Shown piece by piece: positions 8,826 to 19,000 of a stretch of 52,951 nucleotides of DNA. Both the position numbers and the translations under genes were made by a program. How positions within the stretch are numbered: the first letter of the stretch is position 1; each line of letters starts with the position of its first letter. Origin of the DNA: a virus; IMG/VR virus record IMGVR_UViG_3300042691_023337, positions 1 to 52,951 of that record. One strand, written 5' to 3'. The notes under the pieces are model-generated. The model did not search any database, was not told the DNA's origin, and worked only from the letters and a program-made list of their open reading frames with translations.

Positions 8826-10163
8826 TCAAAAAAACAAACCATGATAATTCTCCATCGTCTTTAACCAAGAACTTATTAGGTGGTTCTGAAAACCTCTTGT
8901 TTCATCTTGCTGGCCGCTTGCTATGTGTTCAACTTCTTCCATTATGGTCATAGCTATCTCCCTTCTACCCATATCAAACAATTTGTCAGATAGGTATATT
9001 TTCTTATCCTTCACATCAGCCTGCCCTAAAATATCTTCATTATCAAATTGAACAACCCCTATTTCAAATGGTATTTTATACCCCATCTCACTTAATGATT
9101 TAGAAACATCCTTTAAAAGATACTCCATTTTTGGGGTAATCTCAATATCAGTTAACCCAATATTACCCAATGACTTACCCATCCCAAGTATGCTTACTTG
9201 CGGGAAGTCCTCTTTTAAAGCCCTTGCAAAATTTTGAGGGACAAGCAAAACTTCCCTTCTATCTCTACCTATCTGTTCTGCGAACTTCCCAGACTTTTCC
9301 CTAATTACCAATAAATAATCCTTAGCAAAATCAATCCACTTATCAGAAAAAGAACTATCTGGCTTTGTGGTTTCAATAGATTTGTACTCATAGCAAGGGT
9401 TATCGGTATTCCCGCTTCTTAAAACAGTCAAAACATATCTATCACAAGGGAATTTAGCCATTAAATCAGAAAAGCAATATGATAAAGCAGATGTGTTTTT
9501 AGCTGTTCTATCTTCATTAATGGCAACATCATCAAATCCGTAATCAAAAACAAGACTTTTATCAGAATAAACCCTTATCCCTTTTCGATAAATAACACCA
9601 TCCGTTTTCTTATAAATAGAAACATTCTGTCTTGCAATTTTGCCGCCTAAATAACAAGTGTAGACGCTGCCAACATTTTCAATATAATCCCTATCGCTTG
9701 AAAAATAAGAATCCCAATTATTAACAATTTCAGACAACTTCTGAGTGTATTCTATATATATTCTGGTTTTACCTTCGCATGGATTTACATTTTCTGTTTC
9801 TCTAACCATTTGACAACCGCCTTCATCAAGCGCATTGCAATAAATCTCTCTTAACACAAACCAATCTTCAGTCCACGTTGGCCCCATAGTAATAGTATAA
9901 CTTGTGGGTGAGCCGTTTATGCAAATTCTATCAAATTTCTGGTCTTTAAGTTTTTCAGGCGTGGTAGTAAACAATATCTCATTCAACCCAGAAAAAACCT
10001 TAAAATCAATTCCGTTTCGCATCATATAAGCTATGGAATACTTAAGGCCGCTACCAAAAAAACCGATTTTGCCAGAATTATCTCTTTTGGTTGAAGCCCC
10101 TATTAATTCAAATGAATTTGTTTCAATTTCTCCATCGTTTTGAATAAGAATGTACTTTTTCAT
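8826..10163 (-). CDS. GHKL-type (HSP90/MORC-like) ATPase with zincin-like C-terminus, possibly permuted
   Basis: 445 residues. Residues 33-45 (IGFFGSGLKYSIA) resemble the G2 box of HSP90/MORC-type ATPases, followed by a strand like the one seen there. Residues 105-116 (REIYCNALDEGG) resemble the N box with its Glu, Asn and Asp. In ordinary GHKL folds the N box comes first, so the order here is reversed. The C-terminus has a strand (KKIYLSDKLF), then EEVEH at 409-413 and a downstream Asp420, resembling a zincin HExxH site whose first His is Glu. It sits in the cargo gene block but is isolated by terminators on both sides. Role unknown: chaperone, anti-host or defence function, or virion protein. 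The motif reading is mine and unverified. Confidence 0.5.
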   Translation of the reverse strand: MKKYILIQNDGEIETNSFELIGASTKRDNSGKIGFFGSGLKYSIAYMMRNGIDFKVFSGLNEILFTTTPEKLKDQKFDRICINGSPTSYTITMGPTWTEDWFVLREIYCNALDEGGCQMVRETENVNPCEGKTRIYIEYTQKLSEIVNNWDSYFSSDRDYIENVGSVYTCYLGGKIARQNVSIYKKTDGVIYRKGIRVYSDKSLVFDYGFDDVAINEDRTAKNTSALSYCFSDLMAKFPCDRYVLTVLRSGNTDNPCYEYKSIETTKPDSSFSDKWIDFAKDYLLVIREKSGKFAEQIGRDRREVLLVPQNFARALKEDFPQVSILGMGKSLGNIGLTDIEITPKMEYLLKDVSKSLSEMGYKIPFEIGVVQFDNEDILGQADVKDKKIYLSDKLFDMGRREIAMTIMEEVEHIASGQQDETRGFQNHLISSWLKTMENYHGLFF

Positions 10164-10218
10164 GGTTTGTTTTTTTTGTAAAAATAATTACAACCAAAAC
10201 ATCCACAAATTAAAATGC

Positions 10219-10247
10219 AATTAAAAAGCCCCGTTTAATCGGGGCTT
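10219..10247 (-). terminator. Intrinsic terminator after the ferritin gene
   Basis: The minus strand has AAGCCCC pairing with GGGGCTT, loop of eight, followed by TTTAATT. It begins five bases after the ferritin stop codon. Confidence 0.85.
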
Positions 10248-10251
10248 CTTT

Positions 10252-10746
10252 TTAGCTAAAGTGTTCGTTAAACCAAAGGTGTTGGAACTTATCATCCTCT
10301 TTTATTAGTTGCAGTTGGTTTAGGTAGTTTGAGTATTCTATTACTGAATCGTTTTGTATTTTTCTTAGTGGGGTTAGGAAGTCAAACGCGCATAAGTCAA
10401 GGTTAAACATTTCCTTAGAAGTATCTTCGTATGCTTCGTAAAGGGCGTATTCTATTTGATAGGCTTGTGAGAATAGGTCGTGGATGTTTTTAAATTCAGT
10501 CTTGGGGGCATCTACCCTTTCTAACTTAGGGTTCACATTCCAATCTACAAGGTACTTTTCTATTAGTTTGGCGTGTTCTCTTTCGTCTAAACTTTCTTGT
10601 CTAAAGAAGTCTGCTAACTTAGCAAACCCCTGAATATCACACCAATTAGCCGCCCCCGCATAGAAATAAAAAGCATCCATTTCATCTGTATGTCTTTCTA
10701 ATAGTAGGGCTACTACTTTACTACTTAATTTTTTGGGTGTTTCCAT
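10252..10746 (-). CDS. Non-haem ferritin (FtnA-like)
   Basis: 164 residues, the usual ferritin length. It can be aligned by eye with E. coli FtnA over almost its whole length, including Trp35-Cys36 and the four-helix pattern. The ferroxidase ligands are all present: Glu22, Glu55, His58, Glu99 and Gln131, plus Tyr29. Ferritins oxidise Fe(II) and store the mineral in a 24-subunit shell. Here it lies between a 1020-residue cargo-type gene and the GHKL-like gene, with a TAAATTTG promoter only four bases before its ATG and its own terminator. It may protect phage or host DNA from iron-driven oxidation, starve the host of iron, or be packed in the particle; none of these is shown by sequence. Confidence 0.9.
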   Translation of the reverse strand: METPKKLSSKVVALLLERHTDEMDAFYFYAGAANWCDIQGFAKLADFFRQESLDEREHAKLIEKYLVDWNVNPKLERVDAPKTEFKNIHDLFSQAYQIEYALYEAYEDTSKEMFNLDLCAFDFLTPLRKIQNDSVIEYSNYLNQLQLIKEDDKFQHLWFNEHFS

Positions 10747-10750
10747 AAGT

Positions 10751-10758
10751 CAAATTTA
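10751..10758 (-). promoter_or_regulatory. Promoter -7 box of the ferritin gene (leaderless spacing)
   Basis: The minus strand reads TAAATTTG-ACTT-ATG. The box ends only four bases before the start codon, so transcription should begin at or very near the ATG. The same arrangement is found at 22680-22687. Confidence 0.55.
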
Positions 10759-10764
10759 ATAATT

Positions 10765-13700
10765 TTAAGGACAATCGGGACTACTTTTTTTAAGCCTACC
10801 TTGTTTTTCTAAATATTCTGTGGCTTTACTAAAGTTCTTTACTGTTTCTGCTATTTCAGGGTTTTGTTTTAGATACTCTGTTATTTTTCTTTTCTTTAAA
10901 GTGGGGGCTTCATCAGATAGTTGAATGTCTGCTATGTCTTTGAATTTATCCGCTAGGGTTTTGGTGGTTTCTGTTGGCTTAGTTTCACTAACAGGAATTT
11001 CTTTTGTAAATCCGTTAGTTTCTTCGTAGGCTTTCCAGTAGTCGGCTTCAAGTTGTTGTTCTGTTTCATAGTCTTGTTCAGCGATAAGTTGCTGTTCTTT
11101 TGTAAGTTTTTTAAATTGTTGTTCTACTACCTTTTCGGCAATTTCTTTATTTAGGTTTATGCCTGTTAATTGTTTGAATTTGTTGGCGGCTTCTAGGGCT
11201 ACATCTGTTTCCACCAATCGCAAGGCCTGTCTTTCCCCGCTTGGAAATCTATCCATGAAGTCTATAAGGTCTGACGGTAAAATCTCAAAACCGTAATGGT
11301 CTGACATTTCTTTTGCTATAACATCTAGGCTTCTACCATCTCTACTTATGTATGTGCGGGCTTTTGATAGGTTCATATTATTCCTATCGCCAAATTCATT
11401 GTAACTATCCCCCTTAACCTTACCTATACCATATTCCGCTATCATTCTATCTTTACTAGATAAGGCTGCGGTTGTTGGTTCTTCATTAGCGTAAAGTTCT
11501 GCAAGTTCGTATGGGTTGTTGCTATTTTCTACCACATAACGCTTTGCTTCTTCTTCGCTTGTAAAACGAATATCGGTTGGTTCTGGGGCTTTTTCACCTA
11601 CCGTATAATCAAAGTTTTCAGCATATTCTTGAATAGCCTTTTTTCTTGTCTTTTCACTTACCTCTTTGCCGTCTTTATCTTTTACAATAAGGTCGCCATT
11701 CTCATCATATTCTACGGTTTGCCTGCCGCTTTTAGTTGTGAAAGGCTTTCTATTGTTTATTTTATTTTGCTCAACCACACCCTTATCCTTAACCTCTAAT
11801 TCAGGTCTTGTTTCAGATATAGTAGTTGTTTCTTTTTCTATGGTGGGGGTTGGTTGTTCTGCTTTTACAGCATCATTTACGGCATCATTTACAGCATCAC
11901 TTATTTCCTTAGACGTATCTACAGGTTCTAGTTCTATTGGTTGTGTTATGTTTTCTGGTTCTCCTTTTAGTTGTTCTTCTGTTAGGGGTGTTTCTTCGAT
12001 TACTTTTTCTTCTGCTATTACGGGTTTTAGTTCTGATATTTTTTTGCCTGTAATATCGTATTCGTGTTGTTCTACGGGCTTACCCTCATAGATAGCATCA
12101 ATATCTTTATCAAGTGCTTCTATTTCGGCTTGTATTTCTTTTTTACGGGCTTCTACTTTTGTTTCCTCAAGTTCCCTTTGCTTTTTAAATTTAGCCTCTA
12201 ATTTGCCCGTTAAAGCATCTACCGTATCTGTCTTTTCTATTGTTTCGGGTACGGAAGCCTTTGCTTCATCGTATTGTTTAAGGGTTTCTGCTACCTTTTC
12301 GGTTGTTCCTTTAGGGTACACACCACTTTCTTCACCTTGTCTATAAACGGTTAATACTTCTTCTCTTGGTAATTCAGATACAATAGCTTTAGCCTTAGAA
12401 TCTACTGCTTTAGATGGGGTTCTTACAAGCCCCGCAACAACAGTCATAGCGTGGGGCAATGCAGCCATAGCCACCTTGCCAACCCCTAATGCACCAACCA
12501 ATTCTGCACCACTTTTAGCCGATTCTAATGATTCTTTGACAATGTCTGAATATGTTAAATCAGCACCCGCTTCTTTTGATATGATACCCCTTGCTGCTGC
12601 ACCCGCACCCATAATAGTTGCCGCTTTAGGGGCTTCTGTCATTGTGTGTTTTGCAGTCTTTTCTACTAAGTCAAGATAACCGCCTGCCGATTGTTCCATC
12701 TTAGCCAACTTGCCAAATGGAATAGAAAACGCAGTTGCTTCTAATGCACCCACCGCAGATGCAGCTACAGCCGCTTGGTCTGCTTCTAATGCTGCTTGCT
12801 TTTTTTGCTGTTCGGTTGGGTTTGGTATGTCTTTTAGTTTACCCGCATACACTCTCTTAAATGTTTCAGCCCTATTGCCGTACATCATATCTTCTATGAA
12901 AGCAATAGATGAGCCTACTGTTTGTGCGCCCGCAGCAGCAGCCGCAGGTGCGTTCAGCATAGCAGCCCCCGCAGTCGCAGCCATACCATACATAATAGGT
13001 CTTACAAGTGGGGTAGTTGCCCCCGCTATATATTCACCTAAAGAACCCATAGCCCCCGACGGCAATTCAGGTAAATATTGTTCACCTTTATTTATTTCTT
13101 CTTCTGCATACTTAATCTTATCATCTAATGACAAGTCGCTAAATATCTTGTTGTCTTGTCTATGCTTTTCTACTCTTTTAGCAGAATCCCACAATGAACT
13201 AAAAAAGTTTTCATTCTTGTAGGCTAATATTCTTTGCCCTGTGTTTGGGTCTTTCGCAATTTGCAAATCGCCATCATTCAACATCTTTTCAAGTTTCTTC
13301 CTTTCAGATTCCACTTGTGTTTCAGATGCCTTAAACTTGGTCTTGTACGCTTTTAGTGTATTTTCAAATGCGCTTTGCTTGGCTTGTTCTTGCCTTTGTT
13401 TAATCAAAGGTCTTTCTTCCACCAATGCTGCTGTTTGCTTTGCAGGTGTAACCGCCCCCGCTAAATCAGTCTTAGGGGAAACAGTTTTATCTTGTGGTAA
13501 AAATGAACCTAATTTGTTTGGGTCGGGTAATGGCTTAGTAGCCCCCGCTTCCACCCTTACCTTCTCACTCTGCCCTTGTGGTCTTGGTATTTCTAATGGT
13601 GATAGTGTAGCCGAAGATGGTACACTCGAAGTAGCCTTTGGAGAAGCGTTTTTTTTTAAATCTAACGAAGTTTCAAAGTCGTCATAATCTAAAAAAAGAC

Positions 13701-13827
13701 CATCATCTTTAACTAAACTAAAAACATCTTTGGGGGCTTTTTGCAACTGCTCCCTAAAATCTTGTTCATCTAAAAAAATATTAGATGATTTTATTGACTT
13801 AAACGCTTCTGTAATTTTATCTGGCAT
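10765..13827 (-). CDS. Large internal cargo-type protein
   Basis: 1020 residues. Low-complexity Pro/Lys/Glu-rich N-terminus, a middle with small hydrophobic, Ala/Gly-rich segments around 265-310 and 350-460 that could enter membranes (for example AATAGAAMLNAPAAAAAG), then a long Glu/Lys/Thr linker and a folded-looking C-terminal region around 690-900. This mix is common in phage ejection proteins and polyvalent proteins co-injected with DNA. No enzyme motif was recognised. It is followed by the ferritin gene and preceded by another cargo-type gene with a two-base gap. Confidence 0.55.
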   Translation of the reverse strand: MPDKITEAFKSIKSSNIFLDEQDFREQLQKAPKDVFSLVKDDGLFLDYDDFETSLDLKKNASPKATSSVPSSATLSPLEIPRPQGQSEKVRVEAGATKPLPDPNKLGSFLPQDKTVSPKTDLAGAVTPAKQTAALVEERPLIKQRQEQAKQSAFENTLKAYKTKFKASETQVESERKKLEKMLNDGDLQIAKDPNTGQRILAYKNENFFSSLWDSAKRVEKHRQDNKIFSDLSLDDKIKYAEEEINKGEQYLPELPSGAMGSLGEYIAGATTPLVRPIMYGMAATAGAAMLNAPAAAAAGAQTVGSSIAFIEDMMYGNRAETFKRVYAGKLKDIPNPTEQQKKQAALEADQAAVAASAVGALEATAFSIPFGKLAKMEQSAGGYLDLVEKTAKHTMTEAPKAATIMGAGAAARGIISKEAGADLTYSDIVKESLESAKSGAELVGALGVGKVAMAALPHAMTVVAGLVRTPSKAVDSKAKAIVSELPREEVLTVYRQGEESGVYPKGTTEKVAETLKQYDEAKASVPETIEKTDTVDALTGKLEAKFKKQRELEETKVEARKKEIQAEIEALDKDIDAIYEGKPVEQHEYDITGKKISELKPVIAEEKVIEETPLTEEQLKGEPENITQPIELEPVDTSKEISDAVNDAVNDAVKAEQPTPTIEKETTTISETRPELEVKDKGVVEQNKINNRKPFTTKSGRQTVEYDENGDLIVKDKDGKEVSEKTRKKAIQEYAENFDYTVGEKAPEPTDIRFTSEEEAKRYVVENSNNPYELAELYANEEPTTAALSSKDRMIAEYGIGKVKGDSYNEFGDRNNMNLSKARTYISRDGRSLDVIAKEMSDHYGFEILPSDLIDFMDRFPSGERQALRLVETDVALEAANKFKQLTGINLNKEIAEKVVEQQFKKLTKEQQLIAEQDYETEQQLEADYWKAYEETNGFTKEIPVSETKPTETTKTLADKFKDIADIQLSDEAPTLKKRKITEYLKQNPEIAETVKNFSKATEYLEKQGRLKKSSPDCP

Positions 13828-13829
13828 AA

Positions 13830-15311
13830 TTATTTCACTTTACCACCCTTTTGTAAAAACGCTTGTCTTTCGGGTATTGTCATTTTTCTAAAAACATCTT
13901 TCGTAACAGTAACCCCATCCAACTTTTTACCTTCCTCTTTAGGCTTACCCGCTATTGGGTTATCAAATTCAGGTGAAGATATTAATTCTTTTTCCATTTT
14001 AGCATCGCTACCTGTAAATCTTTGGTATATTTTACCAATCTTTCTATATACTTGCGGGTCGCTAAAGTCTATTTCAACATCTTGTTCTGTTGGGTCGGGC
14101 ACTTTTACTTTAATTCTTAATCCGTTTTGATTCTCTACATAATCGAAAAGCTGCTTGAATTTTAACTTATATTTATTCCCCTCTCTTACAACACCTGTAA
14201 TATCTACATCAAAATTATTGCCCGCAGACATATTCGTTAATAAATTACCAATTTCTTCATTTTTCCCTTTTTTTGCCGCATCCATAATTCTTCTTACGAA
14301 TTGCGTTGCACTCTTACCTGAACCGCCACTTGTAGAAGAAGAATATTTTTGTTGTAATTGCTGTTGCTTTTCGTATTCCTTCATTCTTGCAGCCCTTGTT
14401 AGTTGCGCTTGTCCTTGTGCTTCTTCTCTATCTTGTGGCATATAGTTATCTTTAAGATATTCTACTGCTACAAATTGTTTGGGGTCTGCACCATCCGCAA
14501 TAGCACCTGCGTAGTTCCTTACGGCTCTGTCAAATAATTGAAGATACTTTTCCTTTGGCAATCCTTCAATTACTTTTTCTCTAAACCTGTCGTCTGTATT
14601 GTAAGCTGTTAATGCCTTTTCTTCAAATTGTCTTTTTGCTTCATTTGTTAACCCAATTTTCACATACGCTTGCTCCCTATCTTTATCTGTGGTTAATGGT
14701 CTAAAAACAGGTTCACCTAAAGGGGCTTCTTTTAAGCCACTTGCAAGATACGTTCTTAATCTTGTGTCGTCATTAATATCCCACGGCTTAGTGTTTTCTT
14801 CAATATCTGCAACCCCTAACATTTTAAATTTAGGGTTATCTTTTAGTTCACCGTTTACATAAATAAATCTTGGTTCTTCCATAAAGGCGGGTAGTTCCTG
14901 TTGCATGAATCTATCAGTAACCCCGTACTTCTTTTTTTGAATGGCAGAATTAATTTCTTTTGCTCTGTTTTGTATCTCTAACCCACCATTTAACACATCT
15001 TGAATATCAGAACCGTATCTGTAAAATCTTTGTAAAGCATCAAGGTCGCCACGTTTAAGTGCTTCAAGGTTTCTCTTATCAGATGCAAACAGTTTTCTTT
15101 CGTTGGCTATTTGGCTAATAAGGGCTTGTTCTTTGCTTCTTAACCCTCTTGTGTTTACATCTTTTACAAGCTGCTCACGGAAATACTTATCTAATGCTTC
15201 TTGTTTTGCTTGTTCTTTTGCTTGTCTTTCAAGAAACACTTTTGTATAAGGGGTGGTATCAAATACCTGCGCCCCGTAAGCATAAGGATTTACACCGTAA
15301 GTTTGTGCCAT
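13830..15311 (-). CDS. Cargo/ejection-type virion protein
   Basis: 493 residues, strongly helical and Gln/Lys/Glu-rich with coiled-coil stretches near 25-45 (RQAKEQAKQEALDKYFREQL) and near 300-325. The N-terminus has Tyr-Gly-x-Asn-Pro-Tyr-Ala-Tyr. No known motif. It lies between the membrane-active-looking protein at 15315 and the 1020-residue cargo protein, at the place where podoviruses keep internal core proteins. Confidence 0.55.
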   Translation of the reverse strand: MAQTYGVNPYAYGAQVFDTTPYTKVFLERQAKEQAKQEALDKYFREQLVKDVNTRGLRSKEQALISQIANERKLFASDKRNLEALKRGDLDALQRFYRYGSDIQDVLNGGLEIQNRAKEINSAIQKKKYGVTDRFMQQELPAFMEEPRFIYVNGELKDNPKFKMLGVADIEENTKPWDINDDTRLRTYLASGLKEAPLGEPVFRPLTTDKDREQAYVKIGLTNEAKRQFEEKALTAYNTDDRFREKVIEGLPKEKYLQLFDRAVRNYAGAIADGADPKQFVAVEYLKDNYMPQDREEAQGQAQLTRAARMKEYEKQQQLQQKYSSSTSGGSGKSATQFVRRIMDAAKKGKNEEIGNLLTNMSAGNNFDVDITGVVREGNKYKLKFKQLFDYVENQNGLRIKVKVPDPTEQDVEIDFSDPQVYRKIGKIYQRFTGSDAKMEKELISSPEFDNPIAGKPKEEGKKLDGVTVTKDVFRKMTIPERQAFLQKGGKVK

Positions 15312-15314
15312 AAT

Positions 15315-16061
15315 TTATATCCCGCCCTTTTTGTTAAATCTTTTGTTATAATTCACATCCCACATATATGGAGCAACACTTGGTTCTTCAATAGGGGCTG
15401 TTTCTGTAAGGTTCTGATACATCTGCATAGACTTTGGTAATGGGCTTACCTTTACATCGGGCAAATTAGGGATAGTGGTTTTGCCCCCACCCAACTTAAT
15501 ATCACCTGCCATTAAAGCTGCATTACCCGCAGCACCAAAGATATTTTTCAAACCTGCATCAAATCTTGCGTTGGCTGCTGCTGCTTTTTGTCTTGCTAAT
15601 AAATCTTGTCTGTTAAATTTCTCTAAGCCACTTTGGAAAATCATTCTATCATCTGCTGCTTTCATTCCTGTAGCACCGCTTAATTCTCTAAAGCGTTGGT
15701 CTTTCATTTGTTGGGCGGTTGCTGCTGCACCCATTAAACCTTCGTTCTGAATACCCGCCAATCTCGCTGCTGTTGCAGACGCACCCCCACGACCTTGTAA
15801 ACCACCCAATGCAGTTGCAGCTACTCTATCTGCATTTTGTTTTGCTTGAAGATATACAGGGTTATTAAGTAGGTTTTCGTTGTATCTGTTTTGCGCTTGT
15901 TGGTAAAAGTCATTAATAGACTTATTGCCCGAATAAACAGGCATCTTATTACCTAAAGCATCTAATTCTCTTTGGGCTTTCTTTCTGCCCGAAAAAAGGC
16001 TTTGTCCTAAACCTGCTACTGCTTGTGCGCCTGCTAAGGCTAAACCTAAAGGAATTGGCAT
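15315..16061 (-). CDS. Small internal virion/ejection-type protein (T7 gp14-like organisation)
   Basis: 248 residues. An Ala/Gly/Leu-rich hydrophobic N-terminus (PLGLALAGAQAVAGLGQSLF) is followed by helical, Ala/Gln-rich sequence and another Ala/Gly-rich hydrophobic stretch near 190-205. Such proteins directly after the nozzle gene are typical of podovirus DNA-ejection proteins that line or open the injection channel. One base separates its ATG from the stop of the nozzle gene. Assignment is by composition and position only. Confidence 0.55.
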   Translation of the reverse strand: MPIPLGLALAGAQAVAGLGQSLFSGRKKAQRELDALGNKMPVYSGNKSINDFYQQAQNRYNENLLNNPVYLQAKQNADRVAATALGGLQGRGGASATAARLAGIQNEGLMGAAATAQQMKDQRFRELSGATGMKAADDRMIFQSGLEKFNRQDLLARQKAAAANARFDAGLKNIFGAAGNAALMAGDIKLGGGKTTIPNLPDVKVSPLPKSMQMYQNLTETAPIEEPSVAPYMWDVNYNKRFNKKGGI

Positions 16062-16062
16062 A

Positions 16063-19000
16063 TTATCTATTAGTTAAAGGGCTTGGAATATATTTAACAC
16101 TTACCCCACTCAAATATACGAATTGAGATGGATTTGTTGCACGAAATTTAATCAAAATGTATTGTCCTTTTAAGGTTTCCCCGTTAATTAAACCACGTTG
16201 GCTGTTTATATCTCTTTTGAATGTGGCGTGGTACTGTCCTTCCTTCAGTTTAAAATCACCCACTATAAGGTTAGACTGCTGTTTAGTTGTACCGTAGCTG
16301 TACATTTGGGTTGATATTTCAGGGCAAGTCCACACACCACTTGATAGTTCTGAAAGCGAAATAAAGGTCTTTTTCTGCAACATATTGTCATTAAAAGCAC
16401 CGTCTATTTCTGCTTGGTATTGTGTGCCGTAAAAGTTACAGTAAGTTGTGCTGTCATGCTTCCAAAGTTCACCTTCTTTAAAGCTAACCAACAAAGTACC
16501 CAAACAAGTAGCGCCTTCAGGTTTCCATGAATAGAAACTTTCAAAACCGTTTAGTCTTTCATCGAAACATACTGTATAGCCTTCTTGTTGGAAAGATATT
16601 GTGCTTGGGTTGCTGTATCGGGTAATTTGCTCCATCATAATAATGTACTTATTTGTGGCAGCATCAAATACCCCGTACACCTGTGGGTCGCCCTTATAGG
16701 TTTGTCCTGTAGCGGCAATTCCGTTATTTAAATCGGTTCTGTATGCTTTTAGTTTATCTACAAAGAAAGCGTTTGTTTCGTGTACTATGCTTAAAGGGGT
16801 AATACCCTCTTGTCCTAGCCTACATACAACCCCCCTGTAATCATCTACAAAGTAATCTGCAAAGTTATTCCATGCAAGACTGTTGGGGCTGTCGCCTATT
16901 CCATATTCGCCTGAATAGTATTGAATCTTATTGATTAATCTATCACTTTCAGCCTGTAACGGGTTGCCTTGTACGTCTTTTACTATTTGGGTTAATACAG
17001 GCACGTTACCCACCTTGAATTTCTGATACACTTTCATGTACCTATCTCTTACGTGCAATCTTCTTACATCTCCAAAAGACCTGTCGTAAGTATCAAAATT
17101 GTCAAATAAGAATCGGTTTGTGCCGTTTATGCTTGTATCGGCTTGATAAGATTGTCCAAATCTTACAAGGGTTGGATAGTAGGTTTGTTTTGCGTTTTCA
17201 TCTACCGCACTTGCCCTACCGTTTGAATTACCAACCAAATTATATGTATCACTAAAACTTTGTTCAATGATAGGGATAGTTAGTTTAGTGTACGCTTCTG
17301 CGGTTAAGTTAAAAGAACCTACGCCCACATTTGGCGGGGTTGCGGTTCTTCCTAACACATGAGAAAGTAAAAACACTTTGGCATTTGCGGGTACGGTAAT
17401 AACTCTATCAAACTCAAAATTATACCCTGCATCGGGTAAAGTAATAGACTGCGCTTCCATAACCGTTTGAATGGTTGTGGTTGATGCAGTAGTAATCTTT
17501 GCTATAAGGGCGTATGAAGCGGAAGCATCGGAAGTTACAGGAATAGTACCCGCCAATCTTAAAAAGCAAGGGTTAGCCCCTGTGTTATTAAACACACATT
17601 CGTTGCTTGCGTTGGTTGGGAATACACCTGCTGCGTTACTTGCCGCATTTGAATTTTGTGTCCTGAATGTAAAGTTTCCGTTGGTGATTGTTCCAACAGG
17701 AACACCCACCATCCAAAAAGGAGAAACAGTACCAAAATTGGTTGTGTACAAACCCGAACCGCTAAAAGTCTTTCTTGTTCCTAATGGGATAGTTCTTTTT
17801 CTAAAGAATAAATCTCCGTTAGCTAATGTGATTTTTGCGGGGGTTGCGAGGTCTGCACTTTGGGTTTGGTCAAGTCCAATGTGGTAGGCGTTTGCTGTTC
17901 CAGCGTTACCAATTCCAAAGCATTTGCCGAACTCAAAGTATAACTTTTTAGTGTCTGCTGCTGTTTGTCTAATACTATAAAGTAGAATTTCATAATTCTG
18001 ATAATCTGCTGTTCCGTCAAATAAAATTCCTGTAGGTAGGGATTGTGGGTATTTAACCTTTACAAAGTTTCCGCTATATTCTGCACCATTAATTACAGGG
18101 TTTGTTTCTAATCCCAATACTTCATAATCCACTTGTTCTACTGCGTTCAATACGCCCAAAGCGGAATATCTGTTTGTAATGCGAATCCTATCTCCTTGCT
18201 GATAACTATAAGATACAATACCCTTAGTCCCCTCTATCTGATTATTATAAAGGTCAATGTTTGATATGCCTATGTAAACATACCTATCTCCTGAAGGGGT
18301 TGAAGCAGAATCCGAATAAGCACTATCACTTATCCATTGCAATCGTTTTTGATAGGTAGTGTTGTTTGTTCTTACAATCTTGTAATATACAGCCCACGTA
18401 GGCGGTCTGTGGTTGATTATAAGTTGCGGTTGCGGGAAATCTACTGCATTACTACCCGAAGGAGTTTTAAAGTTTCCATCTACGTCATAAGTAACACCGT
18501 TAGTCCTACCCTTACTATCAAAGTACATTAATTGAAAAGTAGCACCCGCATCGTATGGATAAGCAAACTGTGTTGTTTGTCTATTAATTGAAGATGAGTT
18601 AAGTTTTAAGCCACTTGAAAACAATGTAAACCCACCCGCATAATTCATTGTTAAAACACCATTAGAAAGACTTACAAAAGTCCATCCATTAGATATTAAA
18701 GCAGCTTGAATATTGCCTAACAATGTAGAAACAGAAACTTGGTCGCCACTTGTGTAAGAATATTCTACGCCAATACTTGAACCAGAACCATTTATAGCAT
18801 TAATGACATACTTTGCACGTCCATTTAATAAATCATCTGCATTTACTTGAAACCCGTTTAAAACAATTTTTATTTGTGTTCCTTGTGTTCCGCTATCTAC
18901 ACCTTTACAAAATGCAGTAAAAAGTGTTCCTGAATAATCTAAAAAGTAATCAGATGCAGCACCAACACTAACAGAAACAACCACATTCGTAATACTTCCG

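Noticed and set aside
12710-13222. Plus-strand frames in the late block (also near 7541-8203, 11666-12091)
   Set aside because: All are antisense to long minus genes, rich in Ser/Leu/Cys as expected for shadows, and have no promoter.
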